A stretch of 45,212 nt of DNA, taken from positions 1 through 45,212 of the forward strand of contig CAMFJL010000018.1 of assembly GCA_945957175.1 (NCBI GenBank). Reading direction: 5' to 3'. The translations under genes were made by a program, and so were the position numbers. Positions 26,177 through 34,738 of the stretch are shown in pieces (within the stretch, counting starts at the first letter, position 1; the number at the start of each line of letters is the position of its first letter). The notes under the pieces are model-generated. The model was not told where the DNA came from and did not search any database. It was given only the letters and a program-made list of their open reading frames with translations. This stretch comes from an uncultured Legionellales bacterium (GTDB taxonomy: Bacteria > Pseudomonadota > Gammaproteobacteria > UBA1113).

Positions 26177-26875
26177 GTGAATCATCTAAATCCGAGCATG
26201 AGAAGCTAACAAGTACACTGCACCGGTGCCACGAGACGGCTGGCGCCTGAGTGGATTGGTATAAAAAATTGTCAATATTTGACCTTTCATGAAAAATATT
26301 CTATAGTATCTACCTGATTTTGCGAGAAAATCTAAGCGCGCTCGCATAGCGAAAAACGCGCTACCTGTAACGCAGCCGATGTTTGATGCCGCATTGTTTA
26401 TTCCAAACATACCGTATATATCAAAAAAAAACCTGGTGTGGTATCACTCATAACGTTTGATAAGTTACAACTATTAACCATAGTTCATATGCTTATTAAG
26501 CATATATAGTCCTTTTATTAGATTATATATTCATATTAAGTAGTTATGCACTTTTATATTAGTGACAATAAAATATAAAAAATATCTAACCATTTATGGA
26601 GATATTCAATGCGCATCTTGATGGGGCAATCTGATCTTCAAATTTTCAATTTATTGCCATCATCTATTAGTGAATAGTTTATGTCAAATGAAAATCTGAC
26701 AAATAATAGATATTTTTTAATACTATTAAAGAAAAAATTTAATTCATTCATCAACAGATTATTAATTTTAATAAATACAATAAATCTTTATCAATAATGT
26801 AAAAATAGAAATCAGTATTCATTTGAAGTTTATAGAAAATAAACTTATCCAGTTGATTAGGACATTGGAGGTAAT
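26177..26875. other. Long AT-rich leader upstream of the first hybrid kinase
   Basis: No convincing gene. The first third is GC-richer and has a short open frame on the minus strand that looks like chance. A hairpin ATATGCTT / AAGCATAT lies at 26487-26505. From about 26460 the DNA is very AT-rich, fitting a promoter region for the kinase. Confidence 0.5.
26609..26677 (+). CDS. Possible 22-residue small open reading frame before the kinase
   Basis: An ATG preceded by GGAGAT (seven bases upstream) opens a frame of 22 codons (MRILMGQSDLQIFNLLPSSI...) that ends in TAG about 200 bases before the kinase. The DLQIFNLLPSSI piece resembles the first PAS residues of the two kinases (LENIISLLPGHI, LKEIFELLPVHI), so it may be a broken kinase start, a leader peptide or chance. 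Confidence 0.25.
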   Translation: MRILMGQSDLQIFNLLPSSISE

Positions 26876-28873
26876 ATGGAACATCATAAGAGGAGAGATT
26901 TAAGCTTCTCTGATCATGGGGACATAAGGGATTATTTAGAAAATATTATATCTCTCCTGCCAGGACACATTTTTTGGAAAGATCTAAATTGCAGACTTAT
27001 GGGATGCAATAATTTACAGGCGAAAGCAGCTGGGCTGGAATCCCGTGATGACATTGTCGGATTGTCCGCTTATGATATTGTAAATAAAAATCAACCTGAG
27101 CATATGAGAAAACAACAAGCGGATGCGATTGATAAGGTAGATAAGGAAATTATGAGAACGGGGCAAGCTAAAACCATAGAAGAACCGTTAATTGATAATG
27201 ATGGCCATCAAAGAATTTTTCTATCTCAAAAAATACCACTTAAAAATAAAAAAAATGAAATCATTGGTCTTCTCGGTGTGGCTGTTGATATTACAGAACA
27301 AAAAAACATTGAGAAAGAATTCATTGAAAATATGCAACATGATATACGCACACCCATATCTGGCATATTCTCTTTATTAGATGCTGCTTATAAAAGTGGC
27401 AACTTGGAAGATCTTAAAAAGTATTTACCACACCTTGTCAATGCATCCAGAGAGCTTCTTGACATTCATAATGCTGTTATCGATTTTGAAGATCACGAAT
27501 ATGGTGAAAAACCCATTTATAACAGAAAATTTTCCCTGTTAGAACTTTTACATAGTATTATTCATGTTAATAGTGCCGCAGCATTGGCACATGATTCATC
27601 ACTTGCATTAAAAGTCGATGATGATGTCCCTGATGTGATCAAGGGTGATGATTATAGACTCAAAAAAATATTACTTAATCTTATTGGTAATGCGATTAAA
27701 TTTACCGAAAAAGGCAAGGTTATTTTGCATGTTATGCTGATTCATTTAAAGCATAAAAAAATGACTATTCGTTTCTCCATTCAAGACACAGGGATTGGCA
27801 TACCGGAAGAAAAAATACCCGCCATATTTGAGAAATTTACTAAATTAAACCCATCGAACCGAGGTAAATTCAAAGGTTCTGGGCTTGGACTACATATTGT
27901 TAAAAAATTTGTAAGTGAGATGGATGCTGAGCTTGATGTAAAAAGTATCATCAATGAAGGCACGATATTTACAGTGGATGTTGCCTTTGAATTACCTTTA
28001 GTACAACAACTTGCAGGCGAAGATATACATAAAGAAGCCGAGAGAGCCCTCTTAATCGATGCGACAAAAATGGAAACAGAAACTTCTCATATTGTTGTAT
28101 CAAAAGAAAAAACATTCAATGCATCCACTGCGCCTACAAACGCCGTTTACATCTGCTTAATCGAAGATCATGAAATGGCCATGATGGCAGCTGAACGAAT
28201 ATTAAAAAATACCAATGCGGCTTTTCATATTGAAAAAGCCGTCAATGCCGCTGAAGCATTAGCGCTACTTAGCCAACAAAAATTTGATTTAGTCGTGTGT
28301 GATTTAGGGTTACCTGACCGCCCAGGGTTTGATATCGTTGAAGAAATCAAACGCGATAAAAATCACTTAAATTATCAGACACCTTTTGTTGCTTTAACAG
28401 CACACTCAGATGATGCGAGAAGAGAGCAAGCGAAACAAGTAGGTTTTTTGGGCTTTTACAATAAGCCATTAACGGAAGATATGGCTAAAAAAATAGCAGC
28501 CGATCATTTGACCCATGAGGCTACACTTATTGATATTGCTAGTATGACAGATATGTTTGGTGGTAATGAAAAGACTGCATTGGACATGATTAAAATTCTG
28601 ACATCCTCTTTTAGAGAAGACAAAATTTTGTTTAAAGATGCGTTTAATCATAACGACTATACCCGAGCACGCGAATTGTTTCATAAATTTCGTGGTGGTA
28701 TAAGTTATATTATGGCGCCTGAGCTCAGCAAAGTTGCGATGTTACTTCATGATGATGTCAAAGCCTTTGGACAAGCGGATAAACCTTTAAGCGATTTAAT
28801 ACCGCAGTTAGAGGCCTTATTTAACATTATTGACAACCTTGGGCATTGGTTGAATACTTATAAAGCATCATAG
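26876..28873 (+). CDS. Hybrid histidine kinase: PAS, kinase, receiver, HPt
   Basis: A 665-residue soluble sensor kinase. A PAS domain (residues about 22-145, starting LENIISLLPGHIFWKD) is followed by the dimerisation/phosphoacceptor helix with H155 in MQHDIRTPISG. The HATPase domain has NLIGNAIKFTEKG (N box), DTGIGIPEEK (G1) and GSGLGLHIVKKF (G2). The receiver domain has acidic residues in LIEDHE and D476 in VVCDLGLPDRPG. The C-terminal HPt has H603 in LFHKFRGGISYI. It can run a full internal His-Asp-His relay like ArcB. There is no membrane segment, so it senses a cytosolic cue. GGAGG lies four bases before the ATG. From codon 160 its DNA is nearly identical to the kinase at 30611. No separate response regulator gene is adjacent. 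Confidence 0.92.
   Translation: MEHHKRRDLSFSDHGDIRDYLENIISLLPGHIFWKDLNCRLMGCNNLQAKAAGLESRDDIVGLSAYDIVNKNQPEHMRKQQADAIDKVDKEIMRTGQAKTIEEPLIDNDGHQRIFLSQKIPLKNKKNEIIGLLGVAVDITEQKNIEKEFIENMQHDIRTPISGIFSLLDAAYKSGNLEDLKKYLPHLVNASRELLDIHNAVIDFEDHEYGEKPIYNRKFSLLELLHSIIHVNSAAALAHDSSLALKVDDDVPDVIKGDDYRLKKILLNLIGNAIKFTEKGKVILHVMLIHLKHKKMTIRFSIQDTGIGIPEEKIPAIFEKFTKLNPSNRGKFKGSGLGLHIVKKFVSEMDAELDVKSIINEGTIFTVDVAFELPLVQQLAGEDIHKEAERALLIDATKMETETSHIVVSKEKTFNASTAPTNAVYICLIEDHEMAMMAAERILKNTNAAFHIEKAVNAAEALALLSQQKFDLVVCDLGLPDRPGFDIVEEIKRDKNHLNYQTPFVALTAHSDDARREQAKQVGFLGFYNKPLTEDMAKKIAADHLTHEATLIDIASMTDMFGGNEKTALDMIKILTSSFREDKILFKDAFNHNDYTRARELFHKFRGGISYIMAPELSKVAMLLHDDVKAFGQADKPLSDLIPQLEALFNIIDNLGHWLNTYKAS
27353..28860 (+). 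repeat. Left copy of ~1.5-kb direct repeat (kinase core)
   Basis: The kinase, receiver and HPt coding DNA repeats at 31469-32976 at a constant offset of 4116 bases. The first 364 bases (27353-27716) are identical between copies; differences then appear at scattered positions, mostly silent, with another unbroken run of over 200 bases in the receiver region. The offset is constant, so no insertions or deletions separate the copies. Confidence 0.9.
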
Positions 28874-29021
28874 AACCACCGCCATTTAGCTTTAGATCTT
28901 TTATGTATATTGTTTAAAAATATAGCACTTTGTGTTACAATACTGCTTTAGCCTACCTTTATTGTACTAAAAGAGATGGATTCTTATTCATGATGCTTAA
29001 TCAAAATATCGAGGAGTGATA

Positions 29022-29297
29022 GTGAGTACTCTAGCTTTTAATTCCATAGAATTTCTATTTGCAATAGCACTTTTTGCTAACGCTATGCTTTTTCTTCCAC
29101 AAGGTTGGAAGATATATAAAAAGAAAAAATCAGATGAGGTATCACTCATTACATTTATTGGCTTTTGGTTAATTCAATTGTTAACTATTTTTCATGCTAT
29201 AATAAGGCAAGATTTAATTTTATTAATAGGAAATATCATATCACTTATCACTTGTGGTTTGGTTATATTTTTTATTATACGATATAGACTTTTATAA
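29022..29297 (+). CDS. SemiSWEET-like (PQ-loop) small membrane protein
   Basis: A 91-residue protein with three hydrophobic helices: IEFLFAIALFANAMLFLPQGW, SLITFIGFWLIQLLTIFHAI and LILLIGNIISLITCGLVIFFI. The first carries the FLPQ of PQ-loop proteins and is followed by KIYKKKKSDEVSLITF, as in bacterial SemiSWEETs. Those dimerise to pass sugars across the inner membrane. GTG 29022 is preferred over the GTG at 29016 because AGGAG (29012-29016) lies five bases before it. It stands between the two hybrid kinases on the same strand. The transported substrate is unknown. Confidence 0.75.
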   Translation: MSTLAFNSIEFLFAIALFANAMLFLPQGWKIYKKKKSDEVSLITFIGFWLIQLLTIFHAIIRQDLILLIGNIISLITCGLVIFFIIRYRLL

Positions 29298-29347
29298 ATA
29301 AAAATAATATTCATGGAGGATAAAAATCTTAAAAAAGGATTAAATAA

Positions 29348-30586
29348 ATGTATAAAGTAAATAAAGATATGAAAAAAACAAACAGCACCATTGGAAAATC
29401 AATTCTTAGCTTTTTACCACAAAGCCCTAATGCTATCATTAGAGATACAAACATGTGCTGTGGCATATTAAAATTCACATATCACTCGGTTAATTTTTTG
29501 ATAGAAGCACTTGATAATTTTTATATAAAACATAATTATAATTTTTTTGATCCTCATGTTGGAGAAAATGCTTGCCAAATTAGAGCATATATATTTTTAA
29601 TTTTATCAAAAAAGAAAAACATACATAAAATAACTGAACGCATTAATTTTTTAAAGAAAAAAAACAATCAAATAATTGATGCCATAAATTTAGGAATTAA
29701 TCACAAAATAAAAGGCAAAAAATCTAGCATATATAATATTTATATAAAATATGATCTATATTTTGACATATCAATATCTGAAGAATTTTTATATAAATCT
29801 TATTTTTTAACCATATTTAAAAAAATAATAAATATCGATTTTTATATTGATAAAGAATATATATCAAAATATTTTAACATATCTAAATACATAACAAAAA
29901 AAATAACACATGAATATCAAATAACCTTATCAGAATATTCTTACAATTTTATAAAAAAAGCATCTAACTTTTATGGCATAAATAATACTACATACCCTAA
30001 CTTATTTAAAAATTTACTATATAATGAAGGAAAGCCAGTTTTTCCTTGCTATTTTTATTCTAAAATAATATTTAATAACTTATTAAAAAATAAAGATAAC
30101 TTAATAATAAAAATAGAAGATATGAATAATAAAAAAAGTATTTTATTCACAAACTCTAATGAATCAAATCAATTAATTACATTAACAAATGATACATTCT
30201 TAATAGATAAAGTCCGCATGATTGTTATATGTGATAGTGAATCTTTATTAATGAAATCACCATTAGCAATTCAAGAGTCCTTGAACAGATTGGGTATATA
30301 TCATATACTTCTCATGTGTATGGCTGCACATCCACAGTATAGTGGTACTCACTTGTCAACTTGGACTAATAAGCTATTTCCTACTGATAGCCACCTGCTT
30401 CCAAAAGAAAGGGAATTATTGAACGAATTTATTACATATAAAGAAAAAGCATTTAGCTACGGATTTTGTAGAGAAAATCCATTAATGTTAGTAGTACGGC
30501 ATATTTTTATAGATACATTATGTAACTATCATAATATGCAGACTAATCATTCTTTTTTAAAAAACAATGGAGAATATGTACTGTAG
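29348..30586 (+). CDS. Very AT-rich orphan protein between two kinases
   Basis: I do not recognise this 412-residue protein. It is dominated by Ile, Asn, Lys, Phe and Tyr, and its codons are almost all A/T-ending, unlike both flanking kinases. The most ordered-looking part is the C-terminal 110 residues, with SPLAIQESLNRLGIYHILLM, AAHPQYSGTHLSTW and LMLVVRHIFIDTLCNYHN, which look like helices with conserved-type His and Trp. No signal peptide or membrane segment is clear. The ATG has AAGGA eight bases upstream, and the next kinase starts 24 bases after its stop, so it is likely cotranscribed with it. It may be a transferred gene or a partner of the kinase. Confidence 0.7.
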   Translation: MYKVNKDMKKTNSTIGKSILSFLPQSPNAIIRDTNMCCGILKFTYHSVNFLIEALDNFYIKHNYNFFDPHVGENACQIRAYIFLILSKKKNIHKITERINFLKKKNNQIIDAINLGINHKIKGKKSSIYNIYIKYDLYFDISISEEFLYKSYFLTIFKKIINIDFYIDKEYISKYFNISKYITKKITHEYQITLSEYSYNFIKKASNFYGINNTTYPNLFKNLLYNEGKPVFPCYFYSKIIFNNLLKNKDNLIIKIEDMNNKKSILFTNSNESNQLITLTNDTFLIDKVRMIVICDSESLLMKSPLAIQESLNRLGIYHILLMCMAAHPQYSGTHLSTWTNKLFPTDSHLLPKERELLNEFITYKEKAFSYGFCRENPLMLVVRHIFIDTLCNYHNMQTNHSFLKNNGEYVL

Positions 30587-30610
30587 TATATATAACTGGA
30601 GATTTATACT

Positions 30611-32992
30611 ATGATATTTAAAGAAAAAATTACTATTTCTTTAGAAAATACGAGCTTAAAAGAAATATTTGAATTACTTCCCGTACATATTTACTGGAAA
30701 GATTTTGACGGCATCTATGTTGGATGCAATAAAAAACAAGCATTAGACTTTGGTTTTCTCAGTAGCGATGAAATCATCGGTAAAACTGATTATGACTTGC
30801 TTCCAGAAGCTGAGGCTGACTTATATAGACTGAACGATCAGAAGGTTATGAGATCAGGTATTCCCATGACTGTTGAAGAACACGGCTATCTATCAACGAA
30901 GATACCCCTACGACAAGATAACGGAACTGTCGTCGGTATACTTGGCGTATCCGTAGATATTAAACAATACAAAAAACAAATTGAAAAAAATACAAAAATG
31001 CTAGATGAAATTATAGCATCTATGCCTGGACACGTTTACTGGAAAGGTAAAGACGGCATCTTCTTAGGCTGTAATGATCAACAGGCTATTGATGTTGGAC
31101 TTAAATCGCGTCACGACTATGCTGGAAAAACTGATTATGACATCATTAATAAAAATTTGCCCGAACATATAAGACAAAAACATGCAGAGGCTATCATGGC
31201 CGCTGACAATGAGGTTATGGAAAGCGGTACACCTAAAACCGTTGAAGAATTTGTAATACGGTTAGATGGTACAGAAGCAGCTTATTTATCTGAAAAAAAA
31301 CCGCTCTTTGACAATGATGGACAAATTATTGGACTTCTTGGTATCTCTGTCGATATAACAGAACATAAAAATTTTGAAAATCGACTAAAACAAGCAAATT
31401 TATTAGCGGAAAAAGCGAATTGTTTAAAAACAGAATTTATTGAAAACATGCAGCATGATATACGTACCCCCATATCTGGCATATTCTCTTTATTAGATGC
31501 TGCTTATAAAAGTGGCAACTTGGAAGATCTTAAAAAGTATTTACCACACCTTGTCAATGCATCCAGAGAGCTTCTTGACATTCATAATGCTGTTATCGAT
31601 TTTGAAGATCACGAATATGGTGAAAAACCCATTTATAACAGAAAATTTTCCCTGTTAGAACTTTTACATAGTATTATTCATGTTAATAGTGCCGCAGCAT
31701 TGGCACATGATTCATCACTTGCATTAAAAGTCGATGATGATGTCCCTGATGTGATCAAGGGTGATGATTATAGACTCAAAAAAATATTACTTAATCTTAT
31801 TGGTAATGCGATTAAATTTACCGAAAAAGGCAGGGTTATTTTGCATGTTATGCTAATTCATTTAAAGCATAAAAAAACGACCATTCGTTTCTCCATTCAA
31901 GACACAGGGATTGGCATACCTGAAGAAAAAATACCTACCATATTTGAGAAGTTTACTAAATTAAACCCATCGAATCGAGGTAAATTCAAGGGTTCTGGAC
32001 TTGGACTACATATTGTTAAAAAATTTGTAAGCGAGATGGATGCTGAGCTTGATGTAAAAAGTATCATCAATGAAGGTACGATATTTACAGTAGACGTTGT
32101 TTTTGAATTACCCTTAGTACAACAACTTGCAGGCGAAGATATACATAAGGAAGCCGAGAGAACTCTCTTAATCGATGCGACAAAAATGGAAACAGAAACT
32201 TCTCATATTGTTGTATCAAAAGAAAAAACATTCAATGCATCCACTGCGCCTACAAACGCCGTTTACATCTGCTTAATCGAAGATCATGAAATGGCCATGA
32301 TGGCAGCTGAACGAATATTAAAAAATACCAATGCGGCTTTTCATATTGAAAAAGCCGTCAATGCCGCTGAAGCATTAGCGCTACTTAGCCAACAAAAATT
32401 TGATTTAGTCGTGTGTGATTTAGGGCTACCTGATCGTCCCGGGTTTGATATCGTTGAAGAAATCAAACGCGATAAAAATCACTTAAATTACCAGACACCC
32501 TTTGTTGCTTTAACAGCACACTCGGACGATGCGAGAAGAGAACAAGCAAAGAAAGTAGGTTTTTTGGGCTTTTACAATAAGCCATTAACGGAAGACATGG
32601 CTAAAAAAATAGCAGCCGATCATTTGACCCATGAGGCTACGCTTATTGATATTGCTAGTATGACAGATATGTTTGGTGGTAATGAAAAGACTGCATTGGA
32701 CATGATTAAAATTCTGACATCCTCTTTTAGAGAAGACAAAGTTTTATTTAGAGATGCGCTTAATCATAACGACTATACCCGAGCACGCGAATTGTTTCAT
32801 AAGTTTCGTGGCGGTATAAGCTATATTATGGCACCCGAGCTCAGTAAAGTTGCGATGTTACTTCATGATGATATCAAAACTTTTGAGCGCGAGAATAAAC
32901 CCCTAAGCGACTTAATACCACAATTGGAAATTTTATTTAAGGTTGTGGATGATCTTGAGCACTGGCTGAGTGCTTATAAGGCATCAAGATGA
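30611..32992 (+). CDS. Hybrid histidine kinase: PAS-PAS, kinase, receiver, HPt
   Basis: A 793-residue paralogue of the kinase at 26876 with two PAS domains. The first covers about residues 15-120 (LKEIFELLPVHIYWKD) and the second about 130-258 (LDEIIASMPGHVYWKG). Then follow the phosphoacceptor H282 in MQHDIRTPISG, HATPase (DTGIGIPEEK, GSGLGLHIVKKF), receiver D603 in VVCDLGLPDRPG and HPt H730 in LFHKFRGGISYI. There is no membrane segment. Upstream of the phosphoacceptor region it diverges strongly from its sister; downstream the two are nearly identical. The two may therefore sense different signals but feed the same downstream partner. The gene follows the AT-rich orphan closely. Confidence 0.93.
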   Translation: MIFKEKITISLENTSLKEIFELLPVHIYWKDFDGIYVGCNKKQALDFGFLSSDEIIGKTDYDLLPEAEADLYRLNDQKVMRSGIPMTVEEHGYLSTKIPLRQDNGTVVGILGVSVDIKQYKKQIEKNTKMLDEIIASMPGHVYWKGKDGIFLGCNDQQAIDVGLKSRHDYAGKTDYDIINKNLPEHIRQKHAEAIMAADNEVMESGTPKTVEEFVIRLDGTEAAYLSEKKPLFDNDGQIIGLLGISVDITEHKNFENRLKQANLLAEKANCLKTEFIENMQHDIRTPISGIFSLLDAAYKSGNLEDLKKYLPHLVNASRELLDIHNAVIDFEDHEYGEKPIYNRKFSLLELLHSIIHVNSAAALAHDSSLALKVDDDVPDVIKGDDYRLKKILLNLIGNAIKFTEKGRVILHVMLIHLKHKKTTIRFSIQDTGIGIPEEKIPTIFEKFTKLNPSNRGKFKGSGLGLHIVKKFVSEMDAELDVKSIINEGTIFTVDVVFELPLVQQLAGEDIHKEAERTLLIDATKMETETSHIVVSKEKTFNASTAPTNAVYICLIEDHEMAMMAAERILKNTNAAFHIEKAVNAAEALALLSQQKFDLVVCDLGLPDRPGFDIVEEIKRDKNHLNYQTPFVALTAHSDDARREQAKKVGFLGFYNKPLTEDMAKKIAADHLTHEATLIDIASMTDMFGGNEKTALDMIKILTSSFREDKVLFRDALNHNDYTRARELFHKFRGGISYIMAPELSKVAMLLHDDIKTFERENKPLSDLIPQLEILFKVVDDLEHWLSAYKASR
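31469..32976 (+). repeat. Right copy of ~1.5-kb direct repeat (kinase core)
   Basis: The partner of 27353-28860. Recombination between the two direct copies would delete 4116 bases, including the SemiSWEET-like and AT-rich genes and the two-PAS sensor, leaving one intact one-PAS kinase. Confidence 0.9.
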
Positions 32993-33035
32993 TGGCTATC
33001 GCAGCAAAGACTTGTGTGCTGCTACAACCATCATC
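32988..33035. terminator. Two-part hairpin between convergent genes
   Basis: The outer arms GATGATGG / CCATCATC and inner arms GCAGCA / TGCTGC form an extended hairpin overlapping the kinase stop codon. It lies between the kinase and the converging orphan gene and probably marks both transcript ends. Confidence 0.55.
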
Positions 33036-33041
33036 AACATA

Positions 33042-34352
33042 TTACATATGACTAGAAGAACCGGCCGTTAGACTTGGAAACTCACGTTGAATAATCTCAC
33101 CTTTTTCGTTGAGTGACCAGTTATTATCCGAAAAATTGCTAGAAACCAGTTGACTCAAAAGCTCTCCGCTAACAAGACGTAAGCTTACAATCGAGTACGT
33201 TGATTGTTCCACAACCTGGCTCGCCCATAACAATGCTTTAGGTAAGATAGATATATCATGCGTTAGCTTATATGCGTTTTGTAAAAGCGCAGGTAAATAA
33301 GTAACTGTTTTCCCTGCATTAAATACATCCGCATGATTCTGTATGCTTTCATAGTCAATACCCTTTATCACTTCTCGTAGCTCAGATGCAGCCTTAGGAT
33401 TAAATAAATTGGCCATATTCAGCAACCTCACCATAAATAAGGCAATGAATGGATTTTGAATATCAAGTCCTAATGCTTGTACGCAGGCTTGACTATAGTT
33501 AGCAAGCACATCTGAGTCAGATGCATCGAGAGAGTTAGTCAATGCCTGATTAAGCATGTGTAAACGTTGGTAGACCGACTCAGTCATGAATAAAGAACCC
33601 CCAAAAGGTTCTATATGTCCTTCGAAACCAAGGGTATTAATCATCCAATAATCGAGCCACATTGACATATCAGCCTTAAGCCTATCCTTATTTACTACGT
33701 CGCACGCCACAATTTTTTGCTTCCATGGCCCCAAACTCCCTTTATTTTCAAGAAAAAACGCATGACGCCAATGACTTACATCATTAGGGAAACAGGCACG
33801 GATCCACAACTGCACAGATTCACTTGCTGTAGCAAAGCTTGGGTACATATCACCACTGTTCGATATTGTAAAACCACTAAACATAACACTATCGTAGGAA
33901 TAGCCTTCCCCAGCTAATTCTTTTGCCCGAGGAGAAAGCGTTACGGAGGCAATAAGGCTTGCACGAATTTGAGCGTCCATTTGCTCAGGCGTTAGCTGCT
34001 TGATTCTCTCATGCATTGCGATAAAAGATGCAATACTAAGCTTATCTGACTCCGGTTGCTTTTTTGTAAACTGTGCATACACGGCTTCTAGCTGAGAGAG
34101 ATTCAGAGACCACAAAGATAAAAGACATTCAATTCGACTCAAGGCTCGAAACACTTCACGATGTAAATGTTGCTGCCATTCACCTCTTGGTTGATACAGT
34201 ATTTCTGCTTGCGGCGTAAACTGATTACTCTCTTGTACCCAATAAAGCTGTTCGATAATCATATCACTTATGTCTGAGTCAAGTCCCCATAGCTTTGGAT
34301 AATGCTCGCTCATAAGTAGCTGTATGTTTTGCTTATATATATCAAAATTCAT
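33042..34352 (-). CDS. Hypothetical protein, about 436 residues
   Basis: I do not recognise this protein. It is mostly alpha-helical by composition, with no signal peptide or membrane segment. Notable pieces are FTISNSGDMYPSFATASESVQLW, FLENKGSLGPWKQKIVACDV, LGFEGHIEPFGGSLFM and a Ser-rich tail (SLTAGSSSHM). The central Gly/Trp-rich part (about residues 170-260) looks like the most conserved core. The ATG has AGGA eight bases upstream. It stands alone, convergent with the kinase and about 390 bases from the ankyrin gene. A host-directed or regulatory role is possible but unsupported. Confidence 0.65.
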   Translation of the reverse strand: MNFDIYKQNIQLLMSEHYPKLWGLDSDISDMIIEQLYWVQESNQFTPQAEILYQPRGEWQQHLHREVFRALSRIECLLSLWSLNLSQLEAVYAQFTKKQPESDKLSIASFIAMHERIKQLTPEQMDAQIRASLIASVTLSPRAKELAGEGYSYDSVMFSGFTISNSGDMYPSFATASESVQLWIRACFPNDVSHWRHAFFLENKGSLGPWKQKIVACDVVNKDRLKADMSMWLDYWMINTLGFEGHIEPFGGSLFMTESVYQRLHMLNQALTNSLDASDSDVLANYSQACVQALGLDIQNPFIALFMVRLLNMANLFNPKAASELREVIKGIDYESIQNHADVFNAGKTVTYLPALLQNAYKLTHDISILPKALLWASQVVEQSTYSIVSLRLVSGELLSQLVSSNFSDNNWSLNEKGEIIQREFPSLTAGSSSHM

Positions 34353-34738
34353 TGTTTTTATCCTGATTTCTAATTAAGTACCATTTTTATAGCCAAATAC
34401 CCATTTACTGCATATATTCCAGAATTTTATGATTGGTATTATATTTGACCAATGTTGCTACGTCAACATTTTATGTCATTTATTTCTCTAACATGCATGT
34501 TTATCATCGCTACGCGATGGTTTTATTACCCCTCATCCGCCGGCACTTTCTCTCGCAAGGGGAGTGGGACATTTTTATATTTGAATGAACACTCGCATTG
34601 TGAAACAACTTAGATGATATACTCGTGATCATTGAAAATACGGAAAAATTACGACTATATACTGTTAGATGCACTAAGTCCTAGCGCCTGCGCAAGTCGC
34701 AAGGCGTTGGTAGGGTAGAAACGACGGCGTGCGTTTGT
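34353..34738. other. Intergenic space holding a degenerate repeat
   Basis: It contains the orphan gene's promoter region, one repeat copy (34495-34577), a partial hairpin module near 34616 and a GC-rich imperfect inverted repeat (gcgcctgcg / cgcaaggcg at about 34684-34706) just past the ankyrin stop. The last could end that transcript. Confidence 0.5.
34495..34577 (+). repeat. Degenerate interspersed palindromic repeat copy
   Basis: CATCGCtacGCGATG is intact and followed by cccctcatccgccgg. The middle GGCC hairpin is reduced, and the last arm is changed to ctttctctcgcaaggggagtggg, so the terminator-like stem is broken. Confidence 0.8.

Noticed and set aside
26186-26410. Minus-strand open frame of 74 codons
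   Set aside because: No ribosome binding site, no recognisable motif, and it lies in the leader region of the opposite-strand kinase.
26876-32992. Composite transposon formed by the 1.5-kb direct repeats
   Set aside because: The repeats are kinase coding sequence without transposase or terminal inverted repeats; paralogy or gene conversion explains them.
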